Assembly: GCA_951640165.1 (NCBI GenBank)
Contig: OX621234.1
Coordinates: 32,926,549 to 32,990,548, forward strand
Origin: Pseudoips prasinana
Lineage: Eukaryota; Arthropoda; Insecta; Lepidoptera; Nolidae
Direction of reading: 5' to 3'
Length of the DNA: 64,000 bases
Of the stretch, positions 23,296 through 32,922 are shown one piece after another (the stretch's first letter is position 1; each line of letters starts with the position of its first letter). The notes below the pieces were generated by a model that had not been told where the DNA came from, made no database searches, and saw only the letters and a program-made list of their open reading frames with translations. Both the position numbers and the translations under genes were made by a program.

Positions 23296-23397
23296 TCTCT
23301 GGAATATATTCCCTCGGGACGACTTCTACGTCCCCCCACGGGATGAGAGGGGGTGGTGATATTCTCTAGGCCGTCACCACACAGCCATTCAAAGAGT

Positions 23398-24340
23398 AAT
23401 GTTAATAAATTTATCTAATTTCTTAATAAATACATTGAAATGTATTCAGCTTCTTAATATATTTTGTCAAAGCTATACCTAAATATTGATTATGCAACAA
23501 TATAGTGCTAGGCTATTTTAGGTGGGTAACTAGACTTTCATATAGTATGACATTGGAAAAGAAATAAAAGATTTAAATACGTCTTTACTTTTATAGGTTT
23601 ATTTATTTACTCACTACTTTGCATGTGATTTCTACATATATACACACATCAAAAGAGATGTATCTAGGGTTCTCTAGGGGCTACACTAAATTATTTTCCC
23701 ACAATTTCCAATAATTACAAACTTTCTTAATGATTACTAATTATATTTTGTATTGATTAAGAAATGTTGTTATAAAATGTTTTTTAAACATAGCAATTAA
23801 ACTAATCTGAATATTGTATATGATAATTTTATAGTTTACACCGTACTTGATCCCTAAACACTTTTAATGTGTTTCTCGAAGTATGAACACTTTTAATGTG
23901 TTTCTCAAAGTGTGAACACTATTTACTAGTCTTCAAACGATATAACACAATTAAATGAATCACACATGTCGGTGAATAAACTGAATTTAATGCCAACGAA
24001 CTTGGAATGTCTTGAGAAATAAATATATACAAAGACAAATTTGCATTTATAAAGCCTTTAAGTTATTGGCTGCATGAGTGTGATACTTTTTTGTATTGAC
24101 ATAACTATCAAATCGCAGCCCAATTCATTGTTTTTGTTAAATCTTATTTTATGGTCAACAATTTTTAAATCATTCGAATATAATGGGAATTTAATATACT
24201 TACCTACTTATACATATATTATGTAGATACCATTGGTTAAATTGGTTTATTTTTGTGTCTAGCTTATATATACCAATGCCCATACTATAATACACACATA
24301 CATATACTAGGTTCACAATTATCAAGAACATAATAATATC
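23398..24340. other. AT-rich DNA with a 29-bp tandem repeat
   Basis: AACACTTTTAATGTGTTTCT recurs with a 29-base period at 23857 and 23886, with a third start at 23915. No gene seen. Confidence 0.6.
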
Positions 24341-24437
24341 TCATCATTATCATCATCATCATATCAGCCGAAAGACGTCCACTGCTGGACAAAGGATCTT
24401 TACAATAGCCGGTCCTGCGCTGCCCGCATACAGCAGC
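24341..24437 (-). mobile_element. RTE LINE 3' tail
   Basis: TCATCATTATCATCATCATC, ATATCAGCCGAAAGACGTCC and GGACAAAGGATC: the last roughly 90 bases of the RTE family, minus strand. Confidence 0.82.
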
Positions 24438-24457
24438 AAAAATAAATAGTATAGTAT

Positions 24458-24512
24458 AGTTCCTTAAATAAAATAGTTATATCTCACATATAACTATTTT
24501 ATTTAAGGAACT
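24458..24512. repeat. perfect 25-bp inverted repeat, 5-base loop
   Basis: Arms 24458-24482 and 24488-24512 (AGTTCCTTAAATAAAATAGT and onward) are exact complements around CTCAC. It lies between an RTE tail and repeat family C. Confidence 0.95.
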
Positions 24513-24775
24513 TGATGGATCCCAAAAGCACAATTTATCTCGCTCATAGCCAAAAGCTTTCAGCGGGCTGTAAGTCATTGGCGAGGTTAATCAAACAACA
24601 GATGGGTGACAACCAAAGTGGTTTAATTTCTGAGCGTCTCCGTGCGTCGGAAGGCACGTTAAGCGGTCCCGGTTGTAACCATTTGGCAACAGTCGCTAAG
24701 CCATGTGAGAGGCCTAATGGGCGGCTTGAACAAATCTGACACTAAGGTAACCACTGCCCATACGATAAGTAAGTA
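24513..24775 (-). repeat. dispersed repeat family C, copy 2
   Basis: Contains CGCTCATAGCCAAAAGC, GTGGTTTAATTTCTGAGCGT and GCCTAATGGGCGG, ending in GGTAACCACTGCCCATACGA. Shares these blocks with 38505-38715. The 75-codon frame here is not a gene. Confidence 0.65.
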
Positions 24776-25104
24776 ATTTTAAAATGTTTCGAGAAAATCC
24801 AATAGGTTTTATACGACCTTCGATGACTATTTACTATTTGCTAACAAGTTAATTTTACCAAATAATAGCCTAAATCTTAAGTTTTTTTTTAAATCCTAGC
24901 CTCTCAAACGTCGTGAAATCTATTTCACAACTGGTCTATTGTTTACATTTTTAATTAATGTTGTCACTTATAGTGCATAAAGAAAAATTAATTTTGGGTC
25001 ACATTTATAATATAGTAATAAAACCCTTTTTATTCCGAATTTGCTACAAATTTAATAATACATATTTTCTATATCATCAGTCCTATTTACTTAAGAATGT
25101 CTCG

Positions 25105-25555
25105 CAATTCGGCGTGCCTCTTGGCATAGGCCTCCTGCAGCTCTCTCCACTGATATCTGTCTTCCGCCACTCTGGTTCAGTAAGGCCCCAAGCTTAGACG
25201 GATGTCGTCTCTCCATCTTGTTGTCGGGTGCCCCTTACTTCTGGTGTCCCCTCTTGGGCACCATAAGATTACTTGTTTGCTCCATTTGTTTATTTTGCAG
25301 CGTAGCATGTGTCCATTCCAACCCCATTTCAAATGCTCTATACGGGTTATTATATCTACAACTTTGGTTTTTCTTCTTATTTCTGAGTTTCTGATATTGT
25401 CACTTAGTCTGGTACCCAGCATGATCCTTTCCACTTCCCTACTACTTACCCTACTTACTTACTAGCTAGTCTTTCTCTGTGCTTGTTTGTTAACAACACC
25501 CATGATTCACAGCCGTATGTCATGCATGGGAGGATGCAAGTGTGAAGGTCTACCT
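25105..25555 (-). mobile_element. fragment of a second RTE-like LINE
   Basis: An 85-codon frame (25177-25434) encodes RLSDNIRNSEIRRKTKVVDI followed by GWNGHMLRCKINKWSKQVIL and GHPTTRWRDDI, homologous to the C-terminus of the RTE reverse transcriptase at 20229 but clearly divergent, so a different family. The 3' flank GCATAGGCCTCCTGCAGCTC differs from the first family's tail. Upstream piece to about 25555 encodes the preceding HPCMTYGCESWV-like segment. Confidence 0.75.
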
Positions 25556-25994
25556 TTTAATGTGCATGCTTAAATATATTGCTCACAATTCACATTAAAA
25601 ATGTATTTTACTCACATTTAGCCTATCCCTTAACCAATAGCTCATCACAGGCGCATATCCTGCAATATATAACACAACTATTCTATTATTTAATTATAGT
25701 ACCTGCACACATACAGCCTTTCCAATGCCCGTAAAACGACGTATAGATAAACAAAATTAAGCGGACTCAGGGCCATTGAGCGGCGGATACTGCATACAAA
25801 TCCACGCGTGACGTAGCTTGTGCCGAAGGGTCGTTCGTGCCAAAACTATTTTAATCTTACATGGTAGAGAGATTACAAATGCATTTTTTTATTTATTTAA
25901 CAATATGTACTAATGATTGGAACACAATCAATTTAATATTTTACTTACTAAATACATGAATATAAAAATATTTACATATTTAAGTTATATTTAA
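25556..25994. other. no gene seen
   Basis: AT-rich DNA; CGGACTCAGGGCCATTGAGC near 25760 is a short GC-rich patch with no recognised relative. Confidence 0.4.
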
Positions 25995-26232
25995 CTAGCG
26001 GCCCGGTACGTGCTTCGCTACGCTTTTAAGTATTAGTACAAAGTGTTTGTATATATATGGGAGTATAGACAGATGTTGATTTTACACTTTTTCAAGACTT
26101 TTGTTAAATTTTCTCTACGTACAAACCTTCCCTGGACTTCCACGAATAATTCAAGACCAAAATTAGCCAAATCGGTAAAGGCGTTGTTGAGTTATAACAT
26201 TACAATGAAAAGTGGCATTGATTTTATATAGA
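25995..26232 (-). mobile_element. Helitron-like element family H3, upstream member of a tandem pair
   Basis: On the minus strand it begins TCTATATAAAATCAATGCCA and ends CGTACCGGGCCGCTAG. It abuts the next copy with no intervening base. Shares with it CTTCCACGAATAATTCAAGA and CGGTAAAGGCGTTGTTGAGT. Confidence 0.8.
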
Positions 26233-26498
26233 CTAGCGGCCCGGTACGTGCTTCGCTACGTATAAGGCATAGTAGTAAAAAAATGATTATTAAGTTCATT
26301 TATTCAAACAAAAAATATTTAAATTGCTAAAAGATGCTGATTTTACACTTTTACAAGACTTTTTTTAAATTTTCTCTCCGCACAAACCTTCCCTAGACTT
26401 CCACGAATAATTCAAGACCAAAATTTGCTAAATCGGTAAAGGCGTTGTTGAGTTATAACATTACAACGAAAAGTGGCATTGATTTTTATATATATAGA
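26233..26498 (-). mobile_element. Helitron-like element family H3, downstream member of the tandem pair
   Basis: Same ends and body as 25995-26232, with a different length in the AT-rich part. The pair together is bordered by A (25994) and T (26499), as a single Helitron insertion would be, so the two probably arrived or formed as a head-to-tail unit. Confidence 0.8.
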
Positions 26499-26930
26499 TA
26501 AACTAAAGGTAATCAAAAAATCCCTCATCCGTATCGGGGAAATTACCTACCCAGAAAGTTGGTAGCATTACCATTACAAATTATATACAGATTTAGAAGA
26601 TCTTGTTGAGTCTCCGTTGAGAGTGGCCACCGTATCCGAAATTCGGCCAGGAGCACTAGTACGTTTATGTAATCATTAAACAATTTTGCCGCGGGTGGTC
26701 CAACAATTTCCGACGGGCCGGCTCTAATTGCTCCGCGGCTTGACCAAAGTATAAAATCCAGTTGTTACCAGTTTCGCAAATTTCATGCATCGTCTGCAAG
26801 AACTCGAGATGGTCTGGCCTAAATTTAGCTCTATAATTGGGACTCCAATTAATTTTGATTAATTTATATCTGATGAATAGTCGTCCAAATTAATATCGCG
26901 TATTACTATTAGGTTTACAACTTTTGACTA
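26499..26930. other. no gene seen
   Basis: Contains GTGGCCACCGTATCCGAAAT and GGTGGTCCAACAATTTCCGA, moderately GC-rich but without an open frame or repeat relative in this window. Confidence 0.35.
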
Positions 26931-27392
26931 ACGGGCCGGTTGGCGTGGTTGGTAAATGCTTGGAATTTGAATTGGAATAGTTAGGTTAGGTTTTTTTATT
27001 ATTGAAATAGTTAGTTAGGTTAGGTTCTTTTTTTTTTTTTTTTGTTCGGGGGTTGCGGAAGTATCGTATGTTCCCGCGACCCCCGGCGCAGGTGTGAGAT
27101 GGAACAATTTAAAAAAAAAAAGGTTCTTTTTTGTTATTGGAGTAGTAAGGTTAGGCTCTTTTTTATTATAAGAGTAGTTAGGTTAGGTTTTTTATTATTG
27201 GAGTAGTTAGGTTCACGCCGCTGATCGTGAGTTTGATTCCCACCCAAGACAGATATTTGTGTGCATGAACATGTCTGTTTGCCTATAAATATATAATAAT
27301 ATATCAGTTATCTGATTTCCATGGTACAAGCTCTGCTTAGTTTGGGATCAGATGGCCTTGGGTGAATAATGTCCCGGGAACTAAATCACAAC
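26931..27392 (+). mobile_element. SINE family A copy split by a tandem repeat
   Basis: The head ACGGGCCGGTTGGCGTGGTT...AATGCTTG (26931-26962) and the rest, TTCACGCCGCTGATCGTGAG onward (27212-27392), are separated by about 250 bases of inserted repeat between the A and B boxes. Confidence 0.8.
26963..27211 (+). repeat. GGAGTAGTTAGGTTAGGTT tandem repeat, interrupted
   Basis: About five imperfect 30-40 base units of the form TTATTGGAGTAGTTAGGTTA + GGTTCTTTT. Between units two and three is a GC-rich block (27042-27100, GGGGGTTGCGGAAGTATCGT...) flanked by a T run and an A run. The phrase GTTAGGTTAGGTT contains two copies of the insect telomere unit TTAGG. Confidence 0.78.
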
Positions 27393-27859
27393 AATAATAC
27401 TTTATTACTACTTCACTGTTTATGGAAGAAGGGGTCATCACCAGTAACCACGGACGATCATCCTATTACGCAAGTACCATGGTCCTCGATGACGGGATCA
27501 CAATATACATAACATAAATTAAGATTTTTAAAATTTCGGGACACGGGACGCTATCAATCAAAGGATATATTATGGTAGTCGCCGGCCGACTGCGAATGCA
27601 CTGCGATCATCTCTCCATGACCTTAAAATAACATTCGTAGCCATTTAACGCTACCTTCAATTCTTATTCGGACGAGCGCTCGCCTACACCTATTGTTGGG
27701 TGAACTGTAAACTACCTATATGTTAAAAAAACGATTTCATGGGATTTTCCTCGTAATTATTAGGTGCCTAATAAGAAAACATTACCACAGATATTGGTGG
27801 TATTTAAGAGCAAAAAAGGCATAGAACCTATATCAGCGATTTTCTTGACAGGCTTAACC
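27393..27859. other. no gene seen
   Basis: Mixed-composition DNA including GGGGTCATCACCAGTAACCA and GTAGTCGCCGGCCGACTGCG, perhaps an old repeat. No open frame of note. Confidence 0.35.
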
Positions 27860-28010
27860 TATTGTATGGGCAGTGGTTTAGTATCAGAATTGATCAAGCC
27901 ACCCAGAAAGCTTCTGATATCGCTTAACGACTGTCGTCGTTGTCTTCTGTTGTCATAGCTTAATAATAACAACCGGAACCGGAGACAGAAATTAAACCAC
28001 TTAATACTGT
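27860..28010 (+). repeat. dispersed repeat family C, copy 3
   Basis: Starts TATTGTATGGGCAGTGGTTT and ends in AATTAAACCACTT. Part of a 64-codon frame (27764-27958) that is not a gene. Confidence 0.55.
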
Positions 28011-28307
28011 ATGGGATTGACATTAATGATGTTTTACGTTATGCATGACATATTATTATATTTAATTTTGGTAAGAATTAACATACCTACATGAAATTAC
28101 CATTCGATTAACTTTATCTCTTGCTATATACCAAGCTATATATTAGATTTCGGCTTGTCCTGTTATATCGAGTTATTATGAGAATGAGGAAGTAGAGACT
28201 AAAATTGTATTTCATACCCAAGTATACCTAGAGAATGTTGGTCCAATTGCCGGTCAGCTAGAAGGATATTCCCTTTATGACAACATCTTTAAAAATATGA
28301 TATCTTC

Positions 28308-28560
28308 CCGGCCGAATTTCGGCCACGGCGGCCATTCTCAATGGAGATTAGCCAACTGTCCAGGAAATATTATAGTGCACAAGTGTGTGCGCAAACACAG
28401 GGGCACTTTCTATTCTATCACTCTCATGATCCCATGGGACGACTAGTGACACGACCGGAAAGAGGTCAGGTACAGGACCGACGGCTTTACGTGCTCTCCG
28501 AGGCACGGGGGTGTCATACCGCCAACTTCCAATATATGTATGATATTGAACAGGCACTCT
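28308..28560 (-). mobile_element. SINE family D, partial copy
   Basis: GGCCGAATTTCGGCCACGGC, CAATGGAGATTAGCC, ACAGGACCGACGGCTTTACG and TGCTCTCCGAGGCACGGGGG match 10366-10510; the tRNA-like head is missing. The 168-codon minus-strand frame at 28348-28854 overlaps it and is not supported as a gene. Confidence 0.72.
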
Positions 28561-30249
28561 TGCAGTTGAATATAAGGATGTACTAAATACTTCCACCGCA
28601 GCACAATTATTATTCCTGCTCCTGCAAGAATGTAATATTAAATATAGCGGAATCAATGCGAGCAGCAAGATCAAAGACAAGAGTGAAGGACTTCGGTTCA
28701 AAGGAACGGAGTTACGTTGAGCTTGATCCCAAGCGCGATGAAAGCCCCAGCACCTCGAGTTATCAATTATAACTTCATTAATCGTTAAAATAATTAAATT
28801 AATCTTCATAAAGCAGAAACCTATACAAGCCACATGTGAGCACATAGAAATCACTGGCCGAAATCAGTCGAATGGACCATCATCATGAGTAACTAGGCTT
28901 CTGACGTCGCTCATCAACAACAGTTGCTTAATGATTATAACTAAGACTCTTAGCTTAACGTGCCCCAATCACGAAGAAGCACAGCAATTACTCACTTTTA
29001 CGGTCACATATATACCGCATCACATATGTATATATATATACATACCGCGCGCCATTTTGTTAACCTTTTAAATTATGTTTGGATCGATAGGGGAGCAGAT
29101 GACCTATGAAGGTCTGCATGTTCAGGTGAATATCAATAAAAGGGCTCTTCGAGGAATATAATATAAACATCTTACTCCCACAAAAACACCGACAAATATG
29201 AGTAATCGTTTGCTTCATTCGATGAAATCAACAAAAACAATTGAATGAGTAATACGAAGCATTTCTCAAGAATAAATCTTGTTTATAAAATAAGGGGGTA
29301 AGCCAACAGACCAGACGGTGAACCGGTATTGTCAATTTGAGAAAACGAATAGTTGTTCATTTGCAATGTCAGAATGGAAAGTCTATACAGCTATTCACAA
29401 TAACATTTGTAATTGTTAGTTCCACCTTCTTTGTAATCAGTCTCCAACAAATGCTAGGTAGAATTCTAAACAGCAACATTCACAAAGCTGATAAATGTAT
29501 ACATAGATTTATAATATAATAGACACAGCGGTAAACAGTTCGAATCACACGTGACCGAAAAAGAAGACACGTGTTAATGTGTTTAGCTATATTCTGGAAC
29601 GTATGATTCGTGTATGAGCTACACCAAAAAAACGTTTGTAGGTGTTAATCTTGGTTAGGTACACAAAACTCCATTCATAGTGTGGGCCCCTAATTCTTGA
29701 AATATAACAAAAAGATCTCTCTCTAGGAGACACGTCCGGAGAGGGATCAAGTATAAAGCCCACTGCGATAGGTGCTTTCATAGGCCGTAACACTATCCAC
29801 TTCTTGACTACAACATACTGAAAAATCCCAATTCCACTCTCAAAATTTGTATCTAGGACTTTAATACATTGAACGCTACCGCTATACGAACGAGACACTC
29901 AGTTTATTTAAAACACTTTATTCTGCGTTTTAATAGTGACTGAAATTTCCAATCTATTGGTGTAAGGGACTGATAGCAGATTGCGTAAAAATACTGAACT
30001 AAATTACAAACAGCTGTCGGCGCCGAACATCGGCATTTGACGTTGCAGCGTTGATGAGTTATCAGTTAAAACTTTACAATTTCATACACTAACTTATTTG
30101 CTGCTGTTGTAGCTACCTTTTTTGTGAAGCTTGCTATAACATTTTTATGTAAAGAAAGAATTATGTTTTACCAAACTAAATAAAATCTATTTTGTAAACG
30201 AATTTAATTATGTGTTTATTGAAATGGGAACTAAATAATATTAGCTCCA
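28561..30249. other. no gene seen
   Basis: AT-rich DNA with an alternating (TA)/(CATA) patch at 29018-29042. Minus-strand frame 29587-29898 (103 codons) has no family features. Confidence 0.4.
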
Positions 30250-30815
30250 TATACAAGGTGTAACGTAAATGGTGGATGTATTTTTTTTATAAAAGAGGGC
30301 GACAAACGTGCAATTAGTTCACCTGATGGTAAGTGATCACCGCCGCCCATTGACACCCGCAATACCAGAGGAGTCGCGGGTGCGTTGCCTTGAAAAGAGT
30401 CCGAAAAAAATTGTTGCTGACCTTCCCTACCCCCACCCTTATTAGCTCTGGCGACCTTACTCACACTCAGAAACACAACATTAAAATTATTAATGTTATT
30501 ATTAAGGAATGTCGTCTGTGAGGTGGAGATACTTCCCCAGTCGGACTGCTCTTTGAGCGAATGAACGCTGTGCCCTACCTCTTAACGCTCGTAACTGAAG
30601 GAGCTTAATTAAACTGCACAAAAACGTGTAACATCACCATGCAATCTTCACACAAACATTGAATTGACCGCATACAAGAATAGCGATGAAATGTTGCATG
30701 TTGTAAACTACTATTCCGACGTACTATTTTTTGGATTTCGCAACTTGTTTTCTTTAATATGTTTATTTTTATGGTTACCTGGGCAGCGCCCCTTAACTTA
30801 CGTCCACTATTTATT
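30250..30815. mobile_element. MITE family T4, copy 1, split by repeat B
   Basis: Left end TACAAGGTGTAACGTAAATG (30250) and right end CTTACGTCCACTATTTAT (about 30798-30815) match the uninterrupted copy at 41048-41305. The interior after about 30590 (AAACGTGTAACA, CATACAAGAATAGCGAT) also matches. Repeat B fills the space in between. Confidence 0.7.
30272..30590 (-). repeat. dispersed repeat family B, copy 3, inside MITE T4
   Basis: Minus strand: GCTCAAAGAGCAGTCCGACT, TGTGTTTCTGAGTGTGAGTA, CAATGGGCGGCGGTGATCAC and CATCAGGTGAACTAATTGCA, then the A-rich tail that appears as TTTTTTTT on the plus strand near 30278. The best preserved B copy. Confidence 0.8.
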
Positions 30816-31109
30816 TTATTATTTATTATTATTATACAAGTACAGATCGTTCTTAAAAGATCAAGCTAATGCAAATTAAAATAAATTAATATCGTAAAAA
30901 CGATAAATAGAAATACAGAGGTGAATTTAAAAATAAAAAAAAGTTTAGAATTATTTCGATGCCCTGCCTTTCTATCCACCCCGTTTCAGCGAATGTAGTT
31001 TATGGTATAGGCAATCTTAATAAATCAGAAAATCAAATCAAATTATTGGAAAATATACACAACTAACAACACGGAGAAAGGAAGTGTTCAAGAGTTTTAA
31101 TTATTTTAT

Positions 31110-31215
31110 TCCTTTTTTTTATTATAATATCCTGGGGCATTATTTACGTACGGCCATGTGATCTCAAGACTAAGCAGAGCTTGTACTATGGAAACCAGAT
31201 AACTGATTCACTACA
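31110..31215 (-). mobile_element. SINE family A, 3' tail only
   Basis: AATATCCTGGGGCATTATTT and CTAAGCAGAGCTTGTACTAT, then GGAAACCAGATAACTGAT: the 3' third of the SINE on the minus strand. Confidence 0.75.
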
Positions 31216-31828
31216 TATTTCTATTATAACTATATAAACTTACTAACCAGCTACTACGTACTCACAGGTATTAAATACCATTTTACTTTTATGGGATTCC
31301 TTGTACAATTGAATTCACGTCAACATATACTTTGGCAGGTGTGTATTATGTAGGTAGTGAGGGTGGTTTTTGTAGTGTAAGTGTATTCGCTATCTGCGGA
31401 ATGTATGTACCTTTGAGATCTATAAGTACATAGCTACTTATCCATATTGCGCACCGAAATAATGAGAGTTGCGCAGACATATTGATCTACTGTACACCCT
31501 TTCCGGCGCTCCCCGCTCCCGCACACACTTCTTAAAATTTGGAACCTACAACAGGAAGTTTATACAAAAATAATATTTAATAATAAGAGGAAAGTATGCC
31601 GCGACAGGGTCACATATTATAAAATCCGAAGTAAGTTCATTAATAAGACATTTATGCGTTTACAACAGATTGATATTTGAGCGCCATAATTTAGGCAATA
31701 CTTGACCTGGATTATGTTTTAAAAATAGAATGTTGACTATACAATGAGTAACATTAATAGTTTACGTAACTAACTACTAAACTGAAAAACATGTAAAACA
31801 TTGACATACAAAATACGCAAATAAAAAT
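31216..31828. other. no gene seen
   Basis: AT-rich DNA with a short GC-rich patch TTTCCGGCGCTCCCCGCTCC near 31500. Confidence 0.35.
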
Positions 31829-31873
31829 ATAAACTGTAAATGATAATACCTTGTATTATCATTTACAGTTTAT
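31829..31873. repeat. perfect 21-bp inverted repeat, 3-base loop
   Basis: Arms 31829-31849 and 31853-31873 (ATAAACTGTAAATGATAATA and onward) are exact complements. It lies 20 bases before an RTE 5' fragment. Confidence 0.95.
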
Positions 31874-31892
31874 TTTGACTATCTTATGCATT

Positions 31893-32012
31893 TTGCTGTG
31901 TGACTGACGGCATAGAGTATCGCCACCCATTTCATCCCGTGGGGGGCGTAAAAGTCCACCCGAGGGTATATGTATCTCTGAGAGAACGGGCAGCAGGGCG
32001 TCTCTCTGTGTA
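31893..32012 (+). mobile_element. RTE LINE 5'-end fragment
   Basis: GCTGTGTGACTGACGGCATA, CCGTGGGGGGCGTAAAAGTC and ACGGGCAGCAGGGCGTCTCT; it starts at the true 5' end and stops after about 120 bases at a join with family C sequence (GTATGGGCAGTGGTTAGC). Confidence 0.75.
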
Positions 32013-32241
32013 CTACCATCACAGTGTATGGGCAGTGGTTAGCTTAGTGTTCGAGCCATTTAACATGAACATTTTACTACTGACAATACACAAGTGTTAT
32101 ATACACGCATCAGCTCATAGAGCTGCTAGTGTATAAACAAATAATAATAATAGCGGTGTTTATTTAGTAGGTATAAGGATGACACACGCAAATTTTCCTA
32201 ACATAGCGGCGACGACCACACGGGGACTTCAGGGGCTCTAC

Positions 32242-32464
32242 CGGCTAAGTCGCCGAACATCGAATTCTTATATGGCGTTCAAATAAATAAAGGTTAAAAA
32301 TAACTTAAGAATTATTAAATCGGCTTTAACGTTAACAATCGATTCCGGATTCATTTCTGACCTCACATGTGGTCATGGAAGCCGATTTAACGATTGATTA
32401 AGTCATTTTTAACCTTTATTTATTTGAACGTCATTTAAGAAATCGATGTTCGGCGACTTAGCCG
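32242..32464. mobile_element. MITE family T2, copy 1
   Basis: Long inverted repeats CGGCTAAGTCGCCGAACATC (left) and complement (right), with inner arms AAATAAAGGTTAAAAAT / ATTTTTAACCTTTATTT and AAATCGGCTT / AAGCCGATTT. Nearly the whole element is one long palindrome. Copy 2 is at 41965-42205. Confidence 0.87.
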
Positions 32465-32751
32465 CAGGTCTCTCTGCAGCGTTTGATCAATCCCGATATT
32501 AGCTGTGACAGACTCGTGTGATGCTCTATGATTTCGTTGTCGTTTGTTGTTAGCCTATAGTCCACCATGTGGTGCAATTCCGGGTTGGCAAACTTCACAT
32601 GGCATGAAAAACATTTATAAGCGTGTGTCCTCACGCGTGCAGCACATAACATCAAGAACGCACATGAATTCATAAAGTCAGTGATAGGCACCTGTGGTTC
32701 CACCTCGAGATCTCTGACAGTCTCCCGCAGTCCAAGTTGAAGTCCAATCAC
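32458..32751 (-). other. unidentified coding-like segment, possible exon or gene fragment
   Basis: A 97-codon frame encoding LQLGLRETVRDLEVEPQVPI, MNSCAFLMLCAARVRTHAYK and CFSCHVKFANPELHHMVDYR. Composition is unlike the random AT-rich frames around it and it has a Cys-x2-Cys...His-His pattern that could bind a metal. It opens after an AAAG that could be a splice acceptor and is closed by TAA formed exactly at the edge of MITE T2, so the original continuation is gone. I do not recognise the family. Could be a fragment of a transposon protein, a pseudogene or a host exon cut by the MITE. Confidence 0.45.
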
Positions 32752-32843
32752 TTTAATATTTGACTACTTACTAATGCTTTATTAGGTACTTTCAAACATT
32801 AATTCAAGATCTATAAATTAATTGGATGTTAATATTGTTCCAG

Positions 32844-32922
32844 AAAACGTCGTATCCGAAGGCGGTAGGATTCATCGTAACAAATGAATTCTGCGAAAGA
32901 TTTTCATATTATGGAATGCGAA
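32844..32922 (+). CDS. transporter exon a (TM1 start, ExxER motif)
   Basis: Acceptor TTCCAG precedes it and donor GTAAGT follows. It encodes KTSYPKAVGFIV followed by TNEFCERFSYYGMR, the most conserved N-terminal block of peptide transporters. It starts in phase 0 and ends one base into a codon (A, completed by CG of the next exon to give Thr). Human and fly family members have a short cytoplasmic N-terminus before this point, so little is missing. The following intron is about 8.8 kb and full of repeats. Confidence 0.93.

Larger units (their letters stand above)
20213..23386 (-). mobile_element. full-length RTE-clade non-LTR retrotransposon
   Basis: 3174 bp on the minus strand, from GGCTGTGTGGTGACGGCC to a (TGA)n tail, bracketed by an exact 11-bp target duplication ATTCAAAGAGT at 20202-20212 and 23387-23397. 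It encodes an apurinic-type endonuclease then a reverse transcriptase in what should be one ORF, now split by a 2-base deletion. The length, the lack of a separate ORF1 and the microsatellite tail fit the RTE clade. At least ten fragments of the same family lie in this window. The perfect target duplication points to a recent insertion. Confidence 0.93.

Noticed and set aside
20968..23346. Several 75-148 codon frames on the plus strand and in shifted frames within the RTE
   Set aside because: Shadow frames of the LINE's endonuclease and reverse transcriptase.
26963..27211. True interstitial telomere array
   Set aside because: TTAGG appears only in pairs inside a longer unit, not as a continuous run.
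28348..28854. 168-codon minus-strand open frame
   Set aside because: It overlaps SINE family D and unique AT-rich DNA, shows no domain or splice context, and has a composition typical of chance frames.
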